From Acidaminobacter sp. (GTDB lineage: Bacteria; Bacillota_A; Clostridia; Peptostreptococcales; Acidaminobacteraceae): a DNA stretch of 64,000 bases. The notes below the pieces were generated by a model that was given only the letters and a program-made list of their open reading frames with translations, was not told the DNA's origin and did no database searches. A program made the translations under genes and the position numbers. The stretch covers positions 5,411 to 69,410 of the forward strand of contig WXFH01000002.1 of assembly GCA_009881125.1 (NCBI GenBank), given 5' to 3'. Shown piece by piece: positions 15,518 to 24,653 of the stretch. Each line of letters opens with the position of its first letter. Position 1 is the first letter of the stretch.

Positions 15518-17908
15518 TCAGGACACCTGATTCTTCAGCGCGTCGACAAAATTGGCGCGAATGATTTTTCTGTAGGACAGGGCGAGGGAAATGACAATGG
15601 AAACCAAAGTTATGATGCCGGCATAGACGTAATCTATGAACTGCGGCTTTGTGGCGAAACTATAGAGGTCCGTGGTGAAATAGGCACCAATGCCTGCCAG
15701 CGCCCAAGAAGCCAGCGGAATTCCAAGCACAATCCCCACACCGCTGATCACCGCGATCTCCCTGGAGATGACCGAAAAGACTTCGCCAATTCTCATACCC
15801 AGGATCCGCATGGAGGCGATCTCCACGGTCCTCTCATTGATCATCAGGACCACGGTGTTGTAGACAATGGCCACACCCAGAAACATGCCAATCACCACGA
15901 TCATGCCAATCGAGATATAGGTCAGCTGCATAAAGTCCAGATAGGCGTTCTGCAGATCCTCGTTGGACATAAACGAGGAGACGGAACGGGCATCCGTCAG
16001 CACGTCCTTGACGTCACTGCCGCCCTGGATGTAAGCGCCGTTGACGGCATCTTCCCCAAAGAAATCCCGCTGAAGGGTGCCGAGGGGCATGTAAACGTTG
16101 GAGCCCAGGTCCTGGCGAATGATCCCCGTCAATTTATACACCTGGTCCTCTCGATCAGGCAGGTAGGGCTTCATCACGAAGGGGTCCCCGACCCTCAGCC
16201 CGAGGTTGTCGGCCAGCCCTCTGGTCATGAAGACGCTGTTGGGGCGGAAGACCATCGGCACCATGGTATTGAGCTCGTAAAAATGGATAATTTTGGTGTC
16301 CGGCGAGAGGCCTATGACGGTGGTGGCCTTCTTCCTGTAGCCATTCTCGACCTCAAATGGGTATTCCAGCCGGCCCTCGGCATAGTCGATCTCGTCGTAG
16401 TCCCTCAGGCTGCGGACCAGGTCCCGGTCTGCCATGAAGCCGTTCAGGCTGACGCTGTAATCCATGCGCTGCATGACGCTGTACTGGAACTCGAACATGT
16501 CCAGGAACGCGCTGAGAAGGTAGATCGGGATCATAATCATCATAAAGGTCAGGGCTATGCCGATGGATAGGACCAGTATTCGCAGCTTGTGGCGCATGAG
16601 GTTGCGAATAACCATCTTTTCTGTAAAAGAGACCCAGAAATTCCAGAATCGCGTGTGCTCCAGGCCAATATGCTTGCCGGACTGCGGCGCCTCAGGACGC
16701 ATGGCCGCTGCCGGATCGATCTGGATGACCCCCCGGGCGCCCATATAGCCTGCCGTAACGGAAAACACGAGGGCAAGGCCCAGGGCGGCGAACAGCATCC
16801 AGGCGTGGAACTTGAAGACCAGGATCGGAACATTGAAGCTCTCGGTGGCGTAGAGGGTCGTCACGTACACCGACATGAGGGACCCCAGGATCACGCCCAG
16901 CACCGCGCCGGTAATGCCAATGCTCACGGCGTAGAGGCTGTAGTGGGTCATGATCTTACGGTTGTTATAGCCCATAGCCTTTAACACGCCGATGGTCACC
17001 TTGTCGTTCCTCACGAAGCGGCCAATCATCACGAACATAATGGCTGCCGCGATGCCCAGGAAAATCACCGGCACAATGGACATGGTCTGTTTGTTGCCCC
17101 GGATTTCTTCCTGCACCATCCGGCTGCTGACCTGGTCTTCCCTGAGGTAGACCCGCTGGGCGCCCAGATGCTCAAGCTTCTTCTCCACGGCTTTGCGAAC
17201 GGACTCATGATTGCCGTCGAAACTGTCCCTGACGGTCAGCAGCACCTGGTTATACTGCCCGTTTGAGGCAATCGACCGCATGGCGAAGGACTCACGGACG
17301 TATAGAATGCCAAAATTGCTGAAATCCGGCAGCAGGGACTGCTCACTCTGCATCAGGTAGATGTACTCTGAGCTGGAGACGATCCCCTTGACCTTGAGGG
17401 CGTGGTCCTCGCCGGCATACTGGATCTTAATCTCGTCGCCCACCTCAATGCTGCGGGCCCGGGCGAAGGACTCAATCAGGAAGACCTCATCATCTGAGGC
17501 TAGAGTCTGTGCCTTGGTTTGGAAGTAGAGGCTGTGGATCATGCCATCTTTGGAGTCTTCCGCATCCTCGGGAATGGAGATGACCCGGAGGGTGATTTTT
17601 TGGTTTTCGTCTGCTTTCTGGTCAGAGAGGAAATTGACGTCCCGGACAACCCGGCCCTGGGCGGCTTCCACGCCGCTGACGGAGAGGAGGCTGTTGACTT
17701 CTGAGCCTGAGATGGCGGGGATTTCAACGTAGATGTCCGCGGCATTGGTTATAGTGAAGTATTTTTGGACGGCGTCGTCCAGGTTGGTGATGGCCGAGGA
17801 CATGGCCACGTAGAGCATGAGGCCCAGGGCGACGACCATAGCAATGGCCAGGTTCTGGCCCTTTGAGCTCATGATCATGCGGATGAGACGGCGATTCAGG
17901 ACACCCAT
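15518..17908 (-). CDS. ABC transporter permease with two FtsX domains
   Basis: A 796-residue membrane protein. TM1 (AIAMVVALGLMLYVAM) is followed by a large MacB-like extracytoplasmic domain, three TM segments (VPVIFLGIAAAIMFVMIGRF and on), a second anchor (LRILVLSIGIALTFMMIMIPIYLL), a second soluble domain and a final FtsX triple-TM block (ISIGMIVVIGMFLGVAIVYN). This duplicated architecture is typical of lipid or peptide exporters of the MacB superfamily. ATG 17908 overlaps the stop of the ATPase gene (TGATG), so the two are coupled. Confidence 0.9.
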   Translation of the reverse strand: MGVLNRRLIRMIMSSKGQNLAIAMVVALGLMLYVAMSSAITNLDDAVQKYFTITNAADIYVEIPAISGSEVNSLLSVSGVEAAQGRVVRDVNFLSDQKADENQKITLRVISIPEDAEDSKDGMIHSLYFQTKAQTLASDDEVFLIESFARARSIEVGDEIKIQYAGEDHALKVKGIVSSSEYIYLMQSEQSLLPDFSNFGILYVRESFAMRSIASNGQYNQVLLTVRDSFDGNHESVRKAVEKKLEHLGAQRVYLREDQVSSRMVQEEIRGNKQTMSIVPVIFLGIAAAIMFVMIGRFVRNDKVTIGVLKAMGYNNRKIMTHYSLYAVSIGITGAVLGVILGSLMSVYVTTLYATESFNVPILVFKFHAWMLFAALGLALVFSVTAGYMGARGVIQIDPAAAMRPEAPQSGKHIGLEHTRFWNFWVSFTEKMVIRNLMRHKLRILVLSIGIALTFMMIMIPIYLLSAFLDMFEFQYSVMQRMDYSVSLNGFMADRDLVRSLRDYDEIDYAEGRLEYPFEVENGYRKKATTVIGLSPDTKIIHFYELNTMVPMVFRPNSVFMTRGLADNLGLRVGDPFVMKPYLPDREDQVYKLTGIIRQDLGSNVYMPLGTLQRDFFGEDAVNGAYIQGGSDVKDVLTDARSVSSFMSNEDLQNAYLDFMQLTYISIGMIVVIGMFLGVAIVYNTVVLMINERTVEIASMRILGMRIGEVFSVISREIAVISGVGIVLGIPLASWALAGIGAYFTTDLYSFATKPQFIDYVYAGIITLVSIVISLALSYRKIIRANFVDALKNQVS

Positions 17909-18618
17909 CACCACGTCACCCTTTCAGGGTCCATCGGCATCTCGTTGATGATGTTTTCAACGATTTCGCCGCTGCGCATCTTCAGCACCCGGTCGGCGAT
18001 GATCGCGATGGACGCGTTATGTGTAATGATAATGACGGTTTTCTTATATTTGACGTTGATCTTTTTCAGAAGCTTGAGAATCTGGATGCCGGTCTCGAAG
18101 TCCAGTGCCCCCGTAGGCTCGTCGCACAGCAGGAGGTCCGGATTCTTGCAGACGGCCCTGGCGATGGCCACGCGCTGCTGCTCGCCGCCGCTCATCTGAG
18201 CCGGAAAGTGGTCGGCCCGGTCGGTGAGGCCCACGTCTTCCATAACTTCGTCGACACTGAGGTGGTCAGAGATGATTTCCGTGGCCAGCTCCACATTTTC
18301 CCGGGCGGTCAGATTGCCCAGCAGGTTGTAAAACTGGAAGACAAAGCCCACGACGTTGCGGCGGTACTCGGTCAACGCTTTTTCGGAAAAGTCGCTGAGG
18401 ATCTCACCACGGTAGTTGACGGTGCCGGAAGTGGCCTGGTCCATGCCGCCTAGAATATTGAGCATAGTAGTCTTGCCGGAGCCGCTGGGGCCCAGGATGA
18501 CGACGAATTCGCCGGCGTTGACATCAAAGGATACGCCCCTGAGGGCTTCGACGGTGACTTCGCCCATGAGGTAATGCTTCTTAAGTTGGCTGATGCTGAG
18601 GATCTGGTTTTGTTCCAT
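17908..18618 (-). CDS. ABC transporter ATP-binding protein (MacB/LolD type)
   Basis: A 236-residue ATPase: Walker A GPSGSGKT (43-50), signature MSGGEQQRVAIARA, Walker B LLLCDEPTGALD, and ITHN in the H-loop. The EPTGALD form is typical of the MacB/LolD/FtsE-like subfamily, matching the FtsX-type permease next to it. I chose ATG 18618, preceded by GAGGAGG; upstream in-frame codons run only into repeat DNA (18645-18735). First gene of the three-gene exporter operon. Confidence 0.94.
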   Translation of the reverse strand: MEQNQILSISQLKKHYLMGEVTVEALRGVSFDVNAGEFVVILGPSGSGKTTMLNILGGMDQATSGTVNYRGEILSDFSEKALTEYRRNVVGFVFQFYNLLGNLTARENVELATEIISDHLSVDEVMEDVGLTDRADHFPAQMSGGEQQRVAIARAVCKNPDLLLCDEPTGALDFETGIQILKLLKKINVKYKKTVIIITHNASIAIIADRVLKMRSGEIVENIINEMPMDPERVTW

Positions 18619-18644
18619 GGGGCGTGCCTCCTCGTGGGGTGGAA

Positions 18645-18735
18645 GAAACTCGGTGTTGTGGAGAAACTCGGTGTCTGAGAAACTGGGTGTCTGACACCGA
18701 GTTTCCCGTGGCTGGCGCCAATCAACCCAAGTTTC
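18645..18735. repeat. Rearranged cluster of GAAACTCGGTGTC repeats
   Basis: Partial units at 18645 and 18663, a full 27-bp short form near 18679-18705 (GAAACTGGGTGTC / GACACCGAGTTTC) and a half of the 43-bp form ending in GTTTC at 18735. It looks like nested or recombined copies in front of the ABC operon. Confidence 0.7.
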
Positions 18736-18855
18736 GTTCATTATTGTAATTTATACCGTAACCGCACAGTGTCAAACGCTGAGGGTGGTGGAGGGGGAGG
18801 AAATGTTGGTGGGGGACCATCGGCAGGGGACAGTTTTTGGATTTTTCACTGGCAC

Positions 18856-18885
18856 TAGACGGCATTTCAGGTTTGGTGGTATAAT
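18856..18885 (+). promoter_or_regulatory. Candidate yebC promoter
   Basis: TAGACG (18856-18861), an 18-bp spacer and TATAAT (18880-18885), 35 bases before the yebC ATG. The same box pair and spacing recur in front of sigI (26546-26575). Confidence 0.55.
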
Positions 18886-18920
18886 GTGATGTTGAATTTT
18901 AATGCCTGGAGGAAAGATAA

Positions 18921-19640
18921 ATGGGTCGTATAGGAACAATTGAGAACAGAAAGAACAAGCAGGACGCAAAACGCGCGAAGATTTTTACGAAGCTTGGGCG
19001 GTACATCATGGTGGCGGCGCGGGAAGGCGGGGGCGACCCCATGTACAACCCGGCGCTGATGAGTGCCATTGAGAAGGCCAAGGCGGCCAATATGCCCAAT
19101 GACAATATTGATCGTGCCGTCAAGAAGGGCACGGGGGAGTCGGACGGCGCCATCTTTACGGAGCTGACTTATGAAGGTTACGGCCCGGGCGGCGTGGCGG
19201 TTCTGGTGGAGTGTCTCACGGACAAGCAGAACCGTACGGCGGCGGACGTGCGCTCGTATTTCTCCAAGGGCAACGGCAACCTGGGAACCAACGGCTGCGT
19301 CAGCTTTATGTTCGACCGCAAAGGCGTCCTGGTCATTGACCGGTTGGAGAGCATGGACGAGGAGACGGTCATGATGCAGGCCCTGGAAGCGGGCGCGGAG
19401 GACTTCATTGCCGAGGAGGATCACTTCGAGATTTATACTTCTATTGAAGACTTTGGGGCAGTGCGAGATGCCCTTAAAGCCGATGGTTACGAATTCTCCA
19501 TGGCCGAGCTGCGTTACCTCCCGCAGACCTCGACAGCTTTGACGGACGAGGAGGACATCAAGAGCATGAATAAGCTGATTGATCTCCTTGAGGACTCGGA
19601 CGACGTGCAGAACGTTTACCATAACTGGGAGCAGGCGTAG
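18921..19640 (+). CDS. yebC: YebC/PmpR family translation-associated protein
   Basis: A 239-residue member of the YebC/TACO1 family. The N-terminus keeps the [18 protein letters not shown] motif, followed by [42 protein letters not shown] and a C-terminal YLPQTSTAL segment. Members were first named DNA-binding regulators; recent work also assigns them a role in translation through proline-rich stretches. GGAGG lies before the ATG. Monocistronic, with a promoter and a long-stem terminator. One 9-mer copy encodes ADGYEF near residue 187. Confidence 0.95.
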   Translation: MGRIGTIENRKNKQDAKRAKIFTKLGRYIMVAAREGGGDPMYNPALMSAIEKAKAANMPNDNIDRAVKKGTGESDGAIFTELTYEGYGPGGVAVLVECLTDKQNRTAADVRSYFSKGNGNLGTNGCVSFMFDRKGVLVIDRLESMDEETVMMQALEAGAEDFIAEEDHFEIYTSIEDFGAVRDALKADGYEFSMAELRYLPQTSTALTDEEDIKSMNKLIDLLEDSDDVQNVYHNWEQA

Positions 19641-19742
19641 GGGTTAGAACAGCGTTTGTTGCTGTGTTTGATGAAGGGTTCGGCGACGTTAAGGCAGTGT
19701 AAAGTGATTATTATTAAGCGTTTAGTATAACGGAAGTTGAGA

Positions 19743-19812
19743 AGCATCCTTGTGTTAAATTGGTTGTTTGAGGTCTTCGGATTGATTAGCCATGACACAA
19801 GGGTGCTTTTTC
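19743..19812 (+). terminator. yebC terminator
   Basis: A 13-bp stem (AGCATCCTTGTGT with ACACAAGGGTGCT, one G-T pair) around a 39-base loop, followed by TTTTT. It lies in the 389-base gap between yebC and the acidic protein gene; the rest of that gap holds nothing recognisable. Confidence 0.75.
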
Positions 19813-20029
19813 GTTTTTTGAAAATTGAACAATTAATTTTTAGGGCGACCCCAAAAATAGCAGAAACTTTCTCGAAACTAATTAATAAGCATGTAAAAGT
19901 CGTTGCCGAGAGAGGGGGGCGGAGGACTCAGTCTGTGGGCCATTGAATGTGAAGTTCAGACCTTGGAGGTCCGTGGCCATAGCCGGTAAAGTGAGAAATT
20001 CAACCATTGTATGGAAAGGAAGTGTACAC

Positions 20030-20938
20030 ATGAAAAGACCTATAGCTTTATTGTTGATCTCGATCATGATACTGATGTTGTCTGCGTTTTCGTTTGCGGG
20101 AAATGGGAATCCAACGAATGATAAGGATAAATCCCAAGTCAATGCGTTTATTTTGGATGATGAATTGTTTATAACTGTGTGGCTTGATAAGGAAATTGGC
20201 GATGAACTAGATGAACTTTTGGTTGAGGTTGTTGAAGGTGAAGATGTAATTGAAACGTCCAGTGATTATGATTCTGAAGAGGTTGAAAAATTTGGCACAA
20301 TAATGTACATGTACACTTTTGATGCTATAGAGTATACGCCTTTGGATGATTTTGAAGTCAAAGTTTTTATTTCGTTAGATGATGATGCTGATAGTGAACT
20401 TTTACTCACTAAAAAAGTTGACTTGGAAGATCTTGACGAAGAAGATGACGACGACGAAGAAGACGAAGACGATGAAGAAGACATGGACGATGATATGTAT
20501 CCAGCTGCTCCAGCTGTAGCGAATAAACTCCTGAAAGAAGCTGGAATTCCGAATCGCGTAGGCGAGAAAAACCTGATTGCGCTTGTTGCGGCAATGATGG
20601 ATGAAGATGAATCATTTGACAGCGTCGAGAAAGATGATGTTGATGAGTACAAGGATGCTGTAGAAGATTTCTTGATTGGTCAACTGAAATTGATGTTTGA
20701 AGATGAAAATGGCGGAGAACTCTCAGATTTTCTTGACGAGATCGCTGACTTAGGGAAGCCAGTCATGAAGCCTGATGTCGAAAAAGGTAAACCTGAATTT
20801 GTGGATGATCACAACGATGACGAAGAAGATGAAGACGAAGAAGAAGACGAAGACGAAGACGATGAAGATGAAGACGATGAAGATGAAGACGATGAAGATG
20901 ACGATAACGAAGGTCGTGGAAAAGGTAGAGACAAATAA
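20030..20938 (+). CDS. Secreted, highly acidic protein of unknown function
   Basis: A 302-residue protein. It begins with a clear signal peptide (KRPIALLLISIMILMLSAFSFAG). A folded segment of about 100 residues follows, then an Asp/Glu run (about residues 135-155), a second folded segment (PAAPAVANKLLKEAGIPNRVGEKNL and on), and a C-terminal tail of some 45 residues almost purely Asp and Glu, ending GRGKGRDK. Acidic tails of this kind often bind calcium or the cell wall; that is only a suggestion. I chose ATG 20030 (GGAAAGGAAG upstream, signal peptide directly after it). Monocistronic with its own terminator. Confidence 0.75.
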   Translation: MKRPIALLLISIMILMLSAFSFAGNGNPTNDKDKSQVNAFILDDELFITVWLDKEIGDELDELLVEVVEGEDVIETSSDYDSEEVEKFGTIMYMYTFDAIEYTPLDDFEVKVFISLDDDADSELLLTKKVDLEDLDEEDDDDEEDEDDEEDMDDDMYPAAPAVANKLLKEAGIPNRVGEKNLIALVAAMMDEDESFDSVEKDDVDEYKDAVEDFLIGQLKLMFEDENGGELSDFLDEIADLGKPVMKPDVEKGKPEFVDDHNDDEEDEDEEEDEDEDDEDEDDEDEDDEDDDNEGRGKGRDK

Positions 20939-20988
20939 TTCGTTTTAGTGAAATAAAGACAATATCTAATATTTGAAACTATTTTGAG

Positions 20989-21014
20989 GTGCGGGACCCC
21001 ATCCCGCACTTTTT
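20989..21014 (+). terminator. Terminator of the acidic protein gene
   Basis: Stem GTGCGGGA / TCCCGCAC with a 5-base loop, followed by TTTTTCTT. Confidence 0.88.
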
Positions 21015-21103
21015 CTTATGCTCAATATGACTCATAAGTCACATGACTCTATGGTCATATTATACCCGAAAAAATGCAGCAAAGTATTAAAAATGTATAA
21101 AGA

Positions 21104-21285
21104 GTGTCTGGTACAAATTCGAATTCGGTGTCAGACACTCAGTTCACTTCGGTGTCAGACACTCAGTTGACTTTGGTGTCAGACACTCAGTTGACTTTGG
21201 TGTCAGACACTCAGTTCACTTCGGTGTCAGACACTCAGTTCACTTCGGTGTCAGACACTCAGTTAACTTTGGTGCCTGTCACTCA
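21104..21285. repeat. 24-bp palindrome array E, overlapping a stop codon
   Basis: Eight units on an exact 24-bp grid: cap GTGTCTGGTAC at 21104, cores GTGTCAGACAC at 21128, 21152, 21176, 21200, 21224 and 21248, and a variant GTGCCTGTCAC at 21272. The linkers read TCAGTTCACTTCG or TCAGTTGACTTTG. The last unit directly meets the stop codon (21283-21285) of the minus-strand glycosyltransferase gene. Confidence 0.92.
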
Positions 21286-22452
21286 CTTCGTTCCACATGC
21301 CTGGCGATAGAGCTCCAGCAGGTGATTTGCCAGATCCTCTGCGCCTTGGCGGGCGACGTGATTTCTGCAGCGGGTTTGCCAGTCATGCCATTCTAAGGAA
21401 GATAACTGACCAAAGGCTTTCAGATGGGCTTCAAATTCAGCAGCGTTTGAGTAGACAAAGCCATTGACATGGTCAATCACCTGATTTCTGGACTGTTGAT
21501 CCAGTCGCTGAAGTACCGGAAGGCCCATAGCCTGGGCTTCAAGCAGAGAGATGGACATCATTTCAGTAAGGGAAGCACTGACAAAAACATCGGCGGCAGC
21601 GTAGTACTGGGGCATGTTTTCATAAGGAATTTTGCCTGTGAAAATGATCTGATGGGCAATGCCGGCATCCATCGTAATTTGTTCCAGGTGATCCCGCTCA
21701 GGGCCATCTCCCACGATCATAAGACAAAAGGGAGCATTAGTTTGAATACTGGATTTCCAAAGATCCAGCAGCGTTTCAACGCTCTTTTCTTTTCCCAGGC
21801 GTCCTACGAAAATTGCGGTGAGGTGACCATCGGGGATATTGTACTGATGGCGGATCTTTTGTCTGATTCCGGGTTCGATATTATTGGTATCGAACCTCTG
21901 AAGGTCAACACTGTTGGGAATATAGTAAAAAGGTGTAGTCACTTTTGTAGCTTTCAAATAAGCGGCAGCTTTTTCTGAAGGTCCGGTCGTAATGCTGGAA
22001 TAATTAGCCAGCAATCGCACATAGCCGTGTGATAAGGCTTTGGTAATCGGTATGAATGGTTTGGGTGCCAAGTAATGGAGGTAGTCATCGTAAGCGGTGT
22101 GGAGGGTGTAGACCATTGGAAGTTTAAGTTTTCGAGAAGCCAGCATACCAAAGGTGCCCATGCCAAATTCATTGTGGATATGAATGACATCAGGGTTGAA
22201 TGCTTTTAAGATCTTAAGACGCTCGAAACTAAAAGGAAACGCAATTCCATACCCGTAGATTCGTTTTAAGGTAAATCCGGGACAGTGGAGCACGCCCTCA
22301 TGATCTACATAATGGTGTTTGGTATGTGGATCGGAGGCGAGAATCAACACTTGGTGACCTAAGCTTCTGAGACCCTCAGCCAGGACTTCGATATGAGTAA
22401 TAACGCCATTAGTAAAGGGGTGCCAGGTATCAGTCAAAAGCGCTATGTTCAT
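21283..22452 (-). CDS. Glycosyltransferase family 4 protein
   Basis: GT-B enzyme of 389 residues. The N-terminal acceptor domain opens with NIALLTDTWHPFTNGVITHI, the form seen in diacylglycerol glucosyltransferases and related lipid mannosyltransferases, and contains DVIHIHNEFGMGTFG. The donor domain has FVGRLGKEKSVETLL, VGDGPERDHLE and the nucleotide-sugar block SASLTEMMSISLLEAQAMG. The last replaces the more common E-x7-E spelling but keeps the glutamate. It probably glycosylates a membrane lipid; inference from the N-terminus. ATG 22452 has GGAG 9 bases upstream. Confidence 0.88.
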   Translation of the reverse strand: MNIALLTDTWHPFTNGVITHIEVLAEGLRSLGHQVLILASDPHTKHHYVDHEGVLHCPGFTLKRIYGYGIAFPFSFERLKILKAFNPDVIHIHNEFGMGTFGMLASRKLKLPMVYTLHTAYDDYLHYLAPKPFIPITKALSHGYVRLLANYSSITTGPSEKAAAYLKATKVTTPFYYIPNSVDLQRFDTNNIEPGIRQKIRHQYNIPDGHLTAIFVGRLGKEKSVETLLDLWKSSIQTNAPFCLMIVGDGPERDHLEQITMDAGIAHQIIFTGKIPYENMPQYYAAADVFVSASLTEMMSISLLEAQAMGLPVLQRLDQQSRNQVIDHVNGFVYSNAAEFEAHLKAFGQLSSLEWHDWQTRCRNHVARQGAEDLANHLLELYRQACGTK

Positions 22453-22573
22453 GAGTCTGCTCCTTTCGCCAAATGATTCATTGGGAAAAGTATAGCACGT
22501 CAATACAGGATTGGCGATTAGGGATGATTATTGGTTCAATTTAGAGAATTCAAATCTTAATTAATCATTAAAT

Positions 22574-22635
22574 GTGTCTGGTACAATTTCTGAGTTGGTG
22601 ACAGGCACTCATTTTGTTTTTGTCCGCGTCACCAA
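22574..22635. repeat. Three-unit 24-bp array
   Basis: GTGTCTGGTAC (22574), GTGACAGGCAC (22598) and GTCCGCGTCAC (22622) lie on the exact 24-bp grid, although each core has a different sequence. The left flank TTAAATGTGTC is shared with the array at 39879. Confidence 0.75.
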
Positions 22636-22685
22636 CCTGCAAACCTTCCCAGATGTTAAATATTTGTGAACTTGTATTTCGGGGG

Positions 22686-22714
22686 TTGCAATTTTTCTTG
22701 CAGAGGCGTATGAT
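22686..22714 (+). promoter_or_regulatory. Candidate promoter of the antiporter transcript
   Basis: TTGCAA (22686-22691), 17 bp, TATGAT (22709-22714). It would give a 5' leader of about 340 bases. Confidence 0.55.
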
Positions 22715-22814
22715 CGTTAATATCAAAGGTCGAGCAGACGAAAATCTGAAAAGACCGCCTAAGAACAAGCAAAATAGCGGGTTTTAATTATAAAATAATG
22801 GGAGGTGCCCGACA

Positions 22815-22871
22815 GTGATCATCATGAGAAGACATGCTTTAGCCGGATTTGTCCACGGTCGCGGCGGTTAA
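22815..22871 (+). CDS. Possible 18-codon leader peptide
   Basis: GTG start with GGGAGGTG 8-9 bases upstream, better than the site of the antiporter itself. The peptide reads MIIMRRHALAGFVHGRGG and ends with TAA. No match to a known leader peptide is recognised. It lies in the leader between the promoter at 22686 and the antiporter gene, so it could be a regulatory reading frame, a small protein or chance. Confidence 0.35.
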   Translation: MIIMRRHALAGFVHGRGG

Positions 22872-23062
22872 TTCTGAAACGGTATGCAATTATTCCTGCA
22901 TTTTCGTTATAGTTTTAACAACAAGAATCAACTATCTTCAATCAACAATCAACAACTAGCATTCATTTATTCATTAATTATAAACCGCCCATCTGCATTC
23001 AATAACAATTTGAATGACCAGACGACAGGGCGAAATATCCAAAATTATAAGGGGTCTTTGTC

Positions 23063-24436
23063 ATGTCCAGTACAATCGCGTTTGAAACCAATCAAATGCT
23101 CGAACTTATAGCCATAGTTCTATTTTCCGGTGTCCTTTTTTCTAAACTCAGCAAACTCATCCATATGCCAGACGTCGTCATGTATATTCTGGCTGGGATC
23201 TTAATCGGCCCGGCGGCGTTCAACCTTATAGATATCAACGAGTACCCCGCGGCGAACCAGCTGATCCTCACCTTTGGGGCAGCCTACATCCTGTATGACG
23301 GCGGCCGGGAGATCAACCTCAAAGTCCTCAACAAAGTCAAATTCTCGGTGTTGTCGCTGGCGACCATCGGCGTGGTGGTTTCTACGGTGATTACAGGGGT
23401 GGCAGCCAGCATGATCCTGCACGTGGACCTGCTCACCGGGCTGCTGCTGGGCTCCGTGATCGCCTCCACAGATCCGTCAGTGCTGGTGCCGCTGTTCAAG
23501 ACCATGAACATCAGCAAGCGCTTGAAACAGACCATTATCGCTGAGTCGGCGTTTAACGACGCGGTAGGCGCCATCACCACACTGACACTGCTGGGGCTCA
23601 TCGCGGGCAGCGCGTTTTCCCTCAGCGGCACACTGCTCGAACTGGGTACCAGTGCCATTGGCGGCATAGCGGTGGGACTGGCCGTGGGCTTCCCGGCGTC
23701 GTACCTGATCGCCAGCCGCAGGCACGGCGTGTTTTCGGAGCATCCATCGGAGATTGGGCTGGCAACAGTGATCAGCGCCTACATCCTGGCTTCTCACTTT
23801 GAGTTCAGCGGCTTCCTGGCGGTCTTCGTGGTCGGCATGATCTGCGGCAACAAGAAAATCATAGGCCTCTGGGTGCCCGAAGAGCAATACGAAACACAGC
23901 TCCGCTTCAAAGAGGTCCTGACGCTGATCCTGCGGATGATGATCTTCATCCTGCTGGGCGCCAGCATCGACTTCTCGATCCTCTTCTCACACCTGGGCGG
24001 CGCGCTGCTGGTGGTTGCGGTCCTCATCTTCATCTCCAGGCCGTTGTCCGTCATGGTCAGCGTCCTCTGGGACCGCCAGGCCAAATGGAGCCTCAAAGAG
24101 ATCCTCTACATGTGCTGGGTCCGCGAAACCGGCGTCATCCCCGCAGCCCTCGCCGGCATGATGCTGGCAGCAGACGTCCCGGGCGCGCGCATCATCTCCG
24201 CCGTGACCTTCGCGGCCATCTTCATCACCCTGACCTTCCAGGCCAGCACGGCGAAACTGCTCGCGAGCCTCTTAAAGCTCGAAGAAGCTCTGCCGATGGT
24301 CACAGAACCCACCACCTCAACCCTTTCAAACACTGACGACACCGTAACGGATCCTTATAGCGTCCCAAGCGGCGATGAGCACTTCAGCCGGGACTGCCTC
24401 GAAGAGCCTTACCCGGTGTATTTGCTGGCACAGTGA
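23063..24436 (+). CDS. Cation:proton antiporter (CPA1/NhaP-like)
   Basis: A 457-residue membrane protein with about 12 hydrophobic segments. It contains the CPA signature residues in STDPSVLVPLF and ESAFNDAVGAIT (the paired Asn-Asp of electroneutral exchangers), and a C-terminal membrane block WVRETGVIPAALAGMM. The family exchanges Na+ or K+ for protons. The hydrophilic tail of about 55 residues (from LKLEEALPMV) carries one 9-mer copy. AAGGGG is 9 bases before the ATG. Confidence 0.92.
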   Translation: MSSTIAFETNQMLELIAIVLFSGVLFSKLSKLIHMPDVVMYILAGILIGPAAFNLIDINEYPAANQLILTFGAAYILYDGGREINLKVLNKVKFSVLSLATIGVVVSTVITGVAASMILHVDLLTGLLLGSVIASTDPSVLVPLFKTMNISKRLKQTIIAESAFNDAVGAITTLTLLGLIAGSAFSLSGTLLELGTSAIGGIAVGLAVGFPASYLIASRRHGVFSEHPSEIGLATVISAYILASHFEFSGFLAVFVVGMICGNKKIIGLWVPEEQYETQLRFKEVLTLILRMMIFILLGASIDFSILFSHLGGALLVVAVLIFISRPLSVMVSVLWDRQAKWSLKEILYMCWVRETGVIPAALAGMMLAADVPGARIISAVTFAAIFITLTFQASTAKLLASLLKLEEALPMVTEPTTSTLSNTDDTVTDPYSVPSGDEHFSRDCLEEPYPVYLLAQ

Positions 24437-24477
24437 AACTGGGTGTCAATAGGCGCCAGCCGCTGACACCTAGTTTC
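24435..24477. repeat. 43-bp imperfect palindrome
   Basis: Begins GAAACTGGGTGTCAATAGG and ends GACACCTAGTTTC; in opposite orientation to the copies at 13950. It starts 2 bases before the end of the antiporter stop codon (24434-24436). Confidence 0.85.
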
Positions 24478-24502
24478 CCTTGCAGAAACTAGGCCGCTAG
24501 CT

Positions 24503-24632
24503 GACGTGCATAGACCCTCGTTCCGCTGCGCTGCACTCGGGTCTAGGGCTGCGCCCTATATAAACAAAACTAACGCCATTCAACCGAGAACAAGCTCTCG
24601 GCTGCACGGCGTTAGTTTTGTTTATGCACGTC
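24503..24632. repeat. 130-bp foldback element, copy 2
   Basis: Bounded by GACGTGCA (24503-24510) and TGCACGTC (24625-24632), perfect inverted repeats. Inside: TAGACCC with GGGTCTA, GGGCTGCGCCC, a perfect 18-bp stem (24559-24576 with 24608-24625), and the inner hairpin GAGAACAAGCTCTC. It lies between the convergent antiporter and sigma-54 activator genes, and like copy 1 is preceded by a 43-bp repeat. Confidence 0.78.
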
Positions 24633-24653
24633 TTAAGCTTTCGATGCACGTCT

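Larger units (their letters stand above)
22453..23062 (+). other. Long leader in front of the cation/proton antiporter
   Basis: A 610-base non-coding gap: the short repeat array at 22574, a promoter at 22686-22714, a possible 18-codon reading frame at 22815-22871, then about 190 bases of AT-rich sequence with repeated CAAC and ATTCA words up to AAGGGG before the antiporter ATG. No known riboswitch was recognised. Confidence 0.5.

Noticed and set aside
18619..18741. N-terminal extension of the ABC ATPase and similar long starts at other genes (24654-26678, 28491-30038, 34053-34898, 37563-38885)
   Set aside because: The extra codons run into repeats, operators or the 9-mer palindrome, and a later start has a proper Shine-Dalgarno site in each case.
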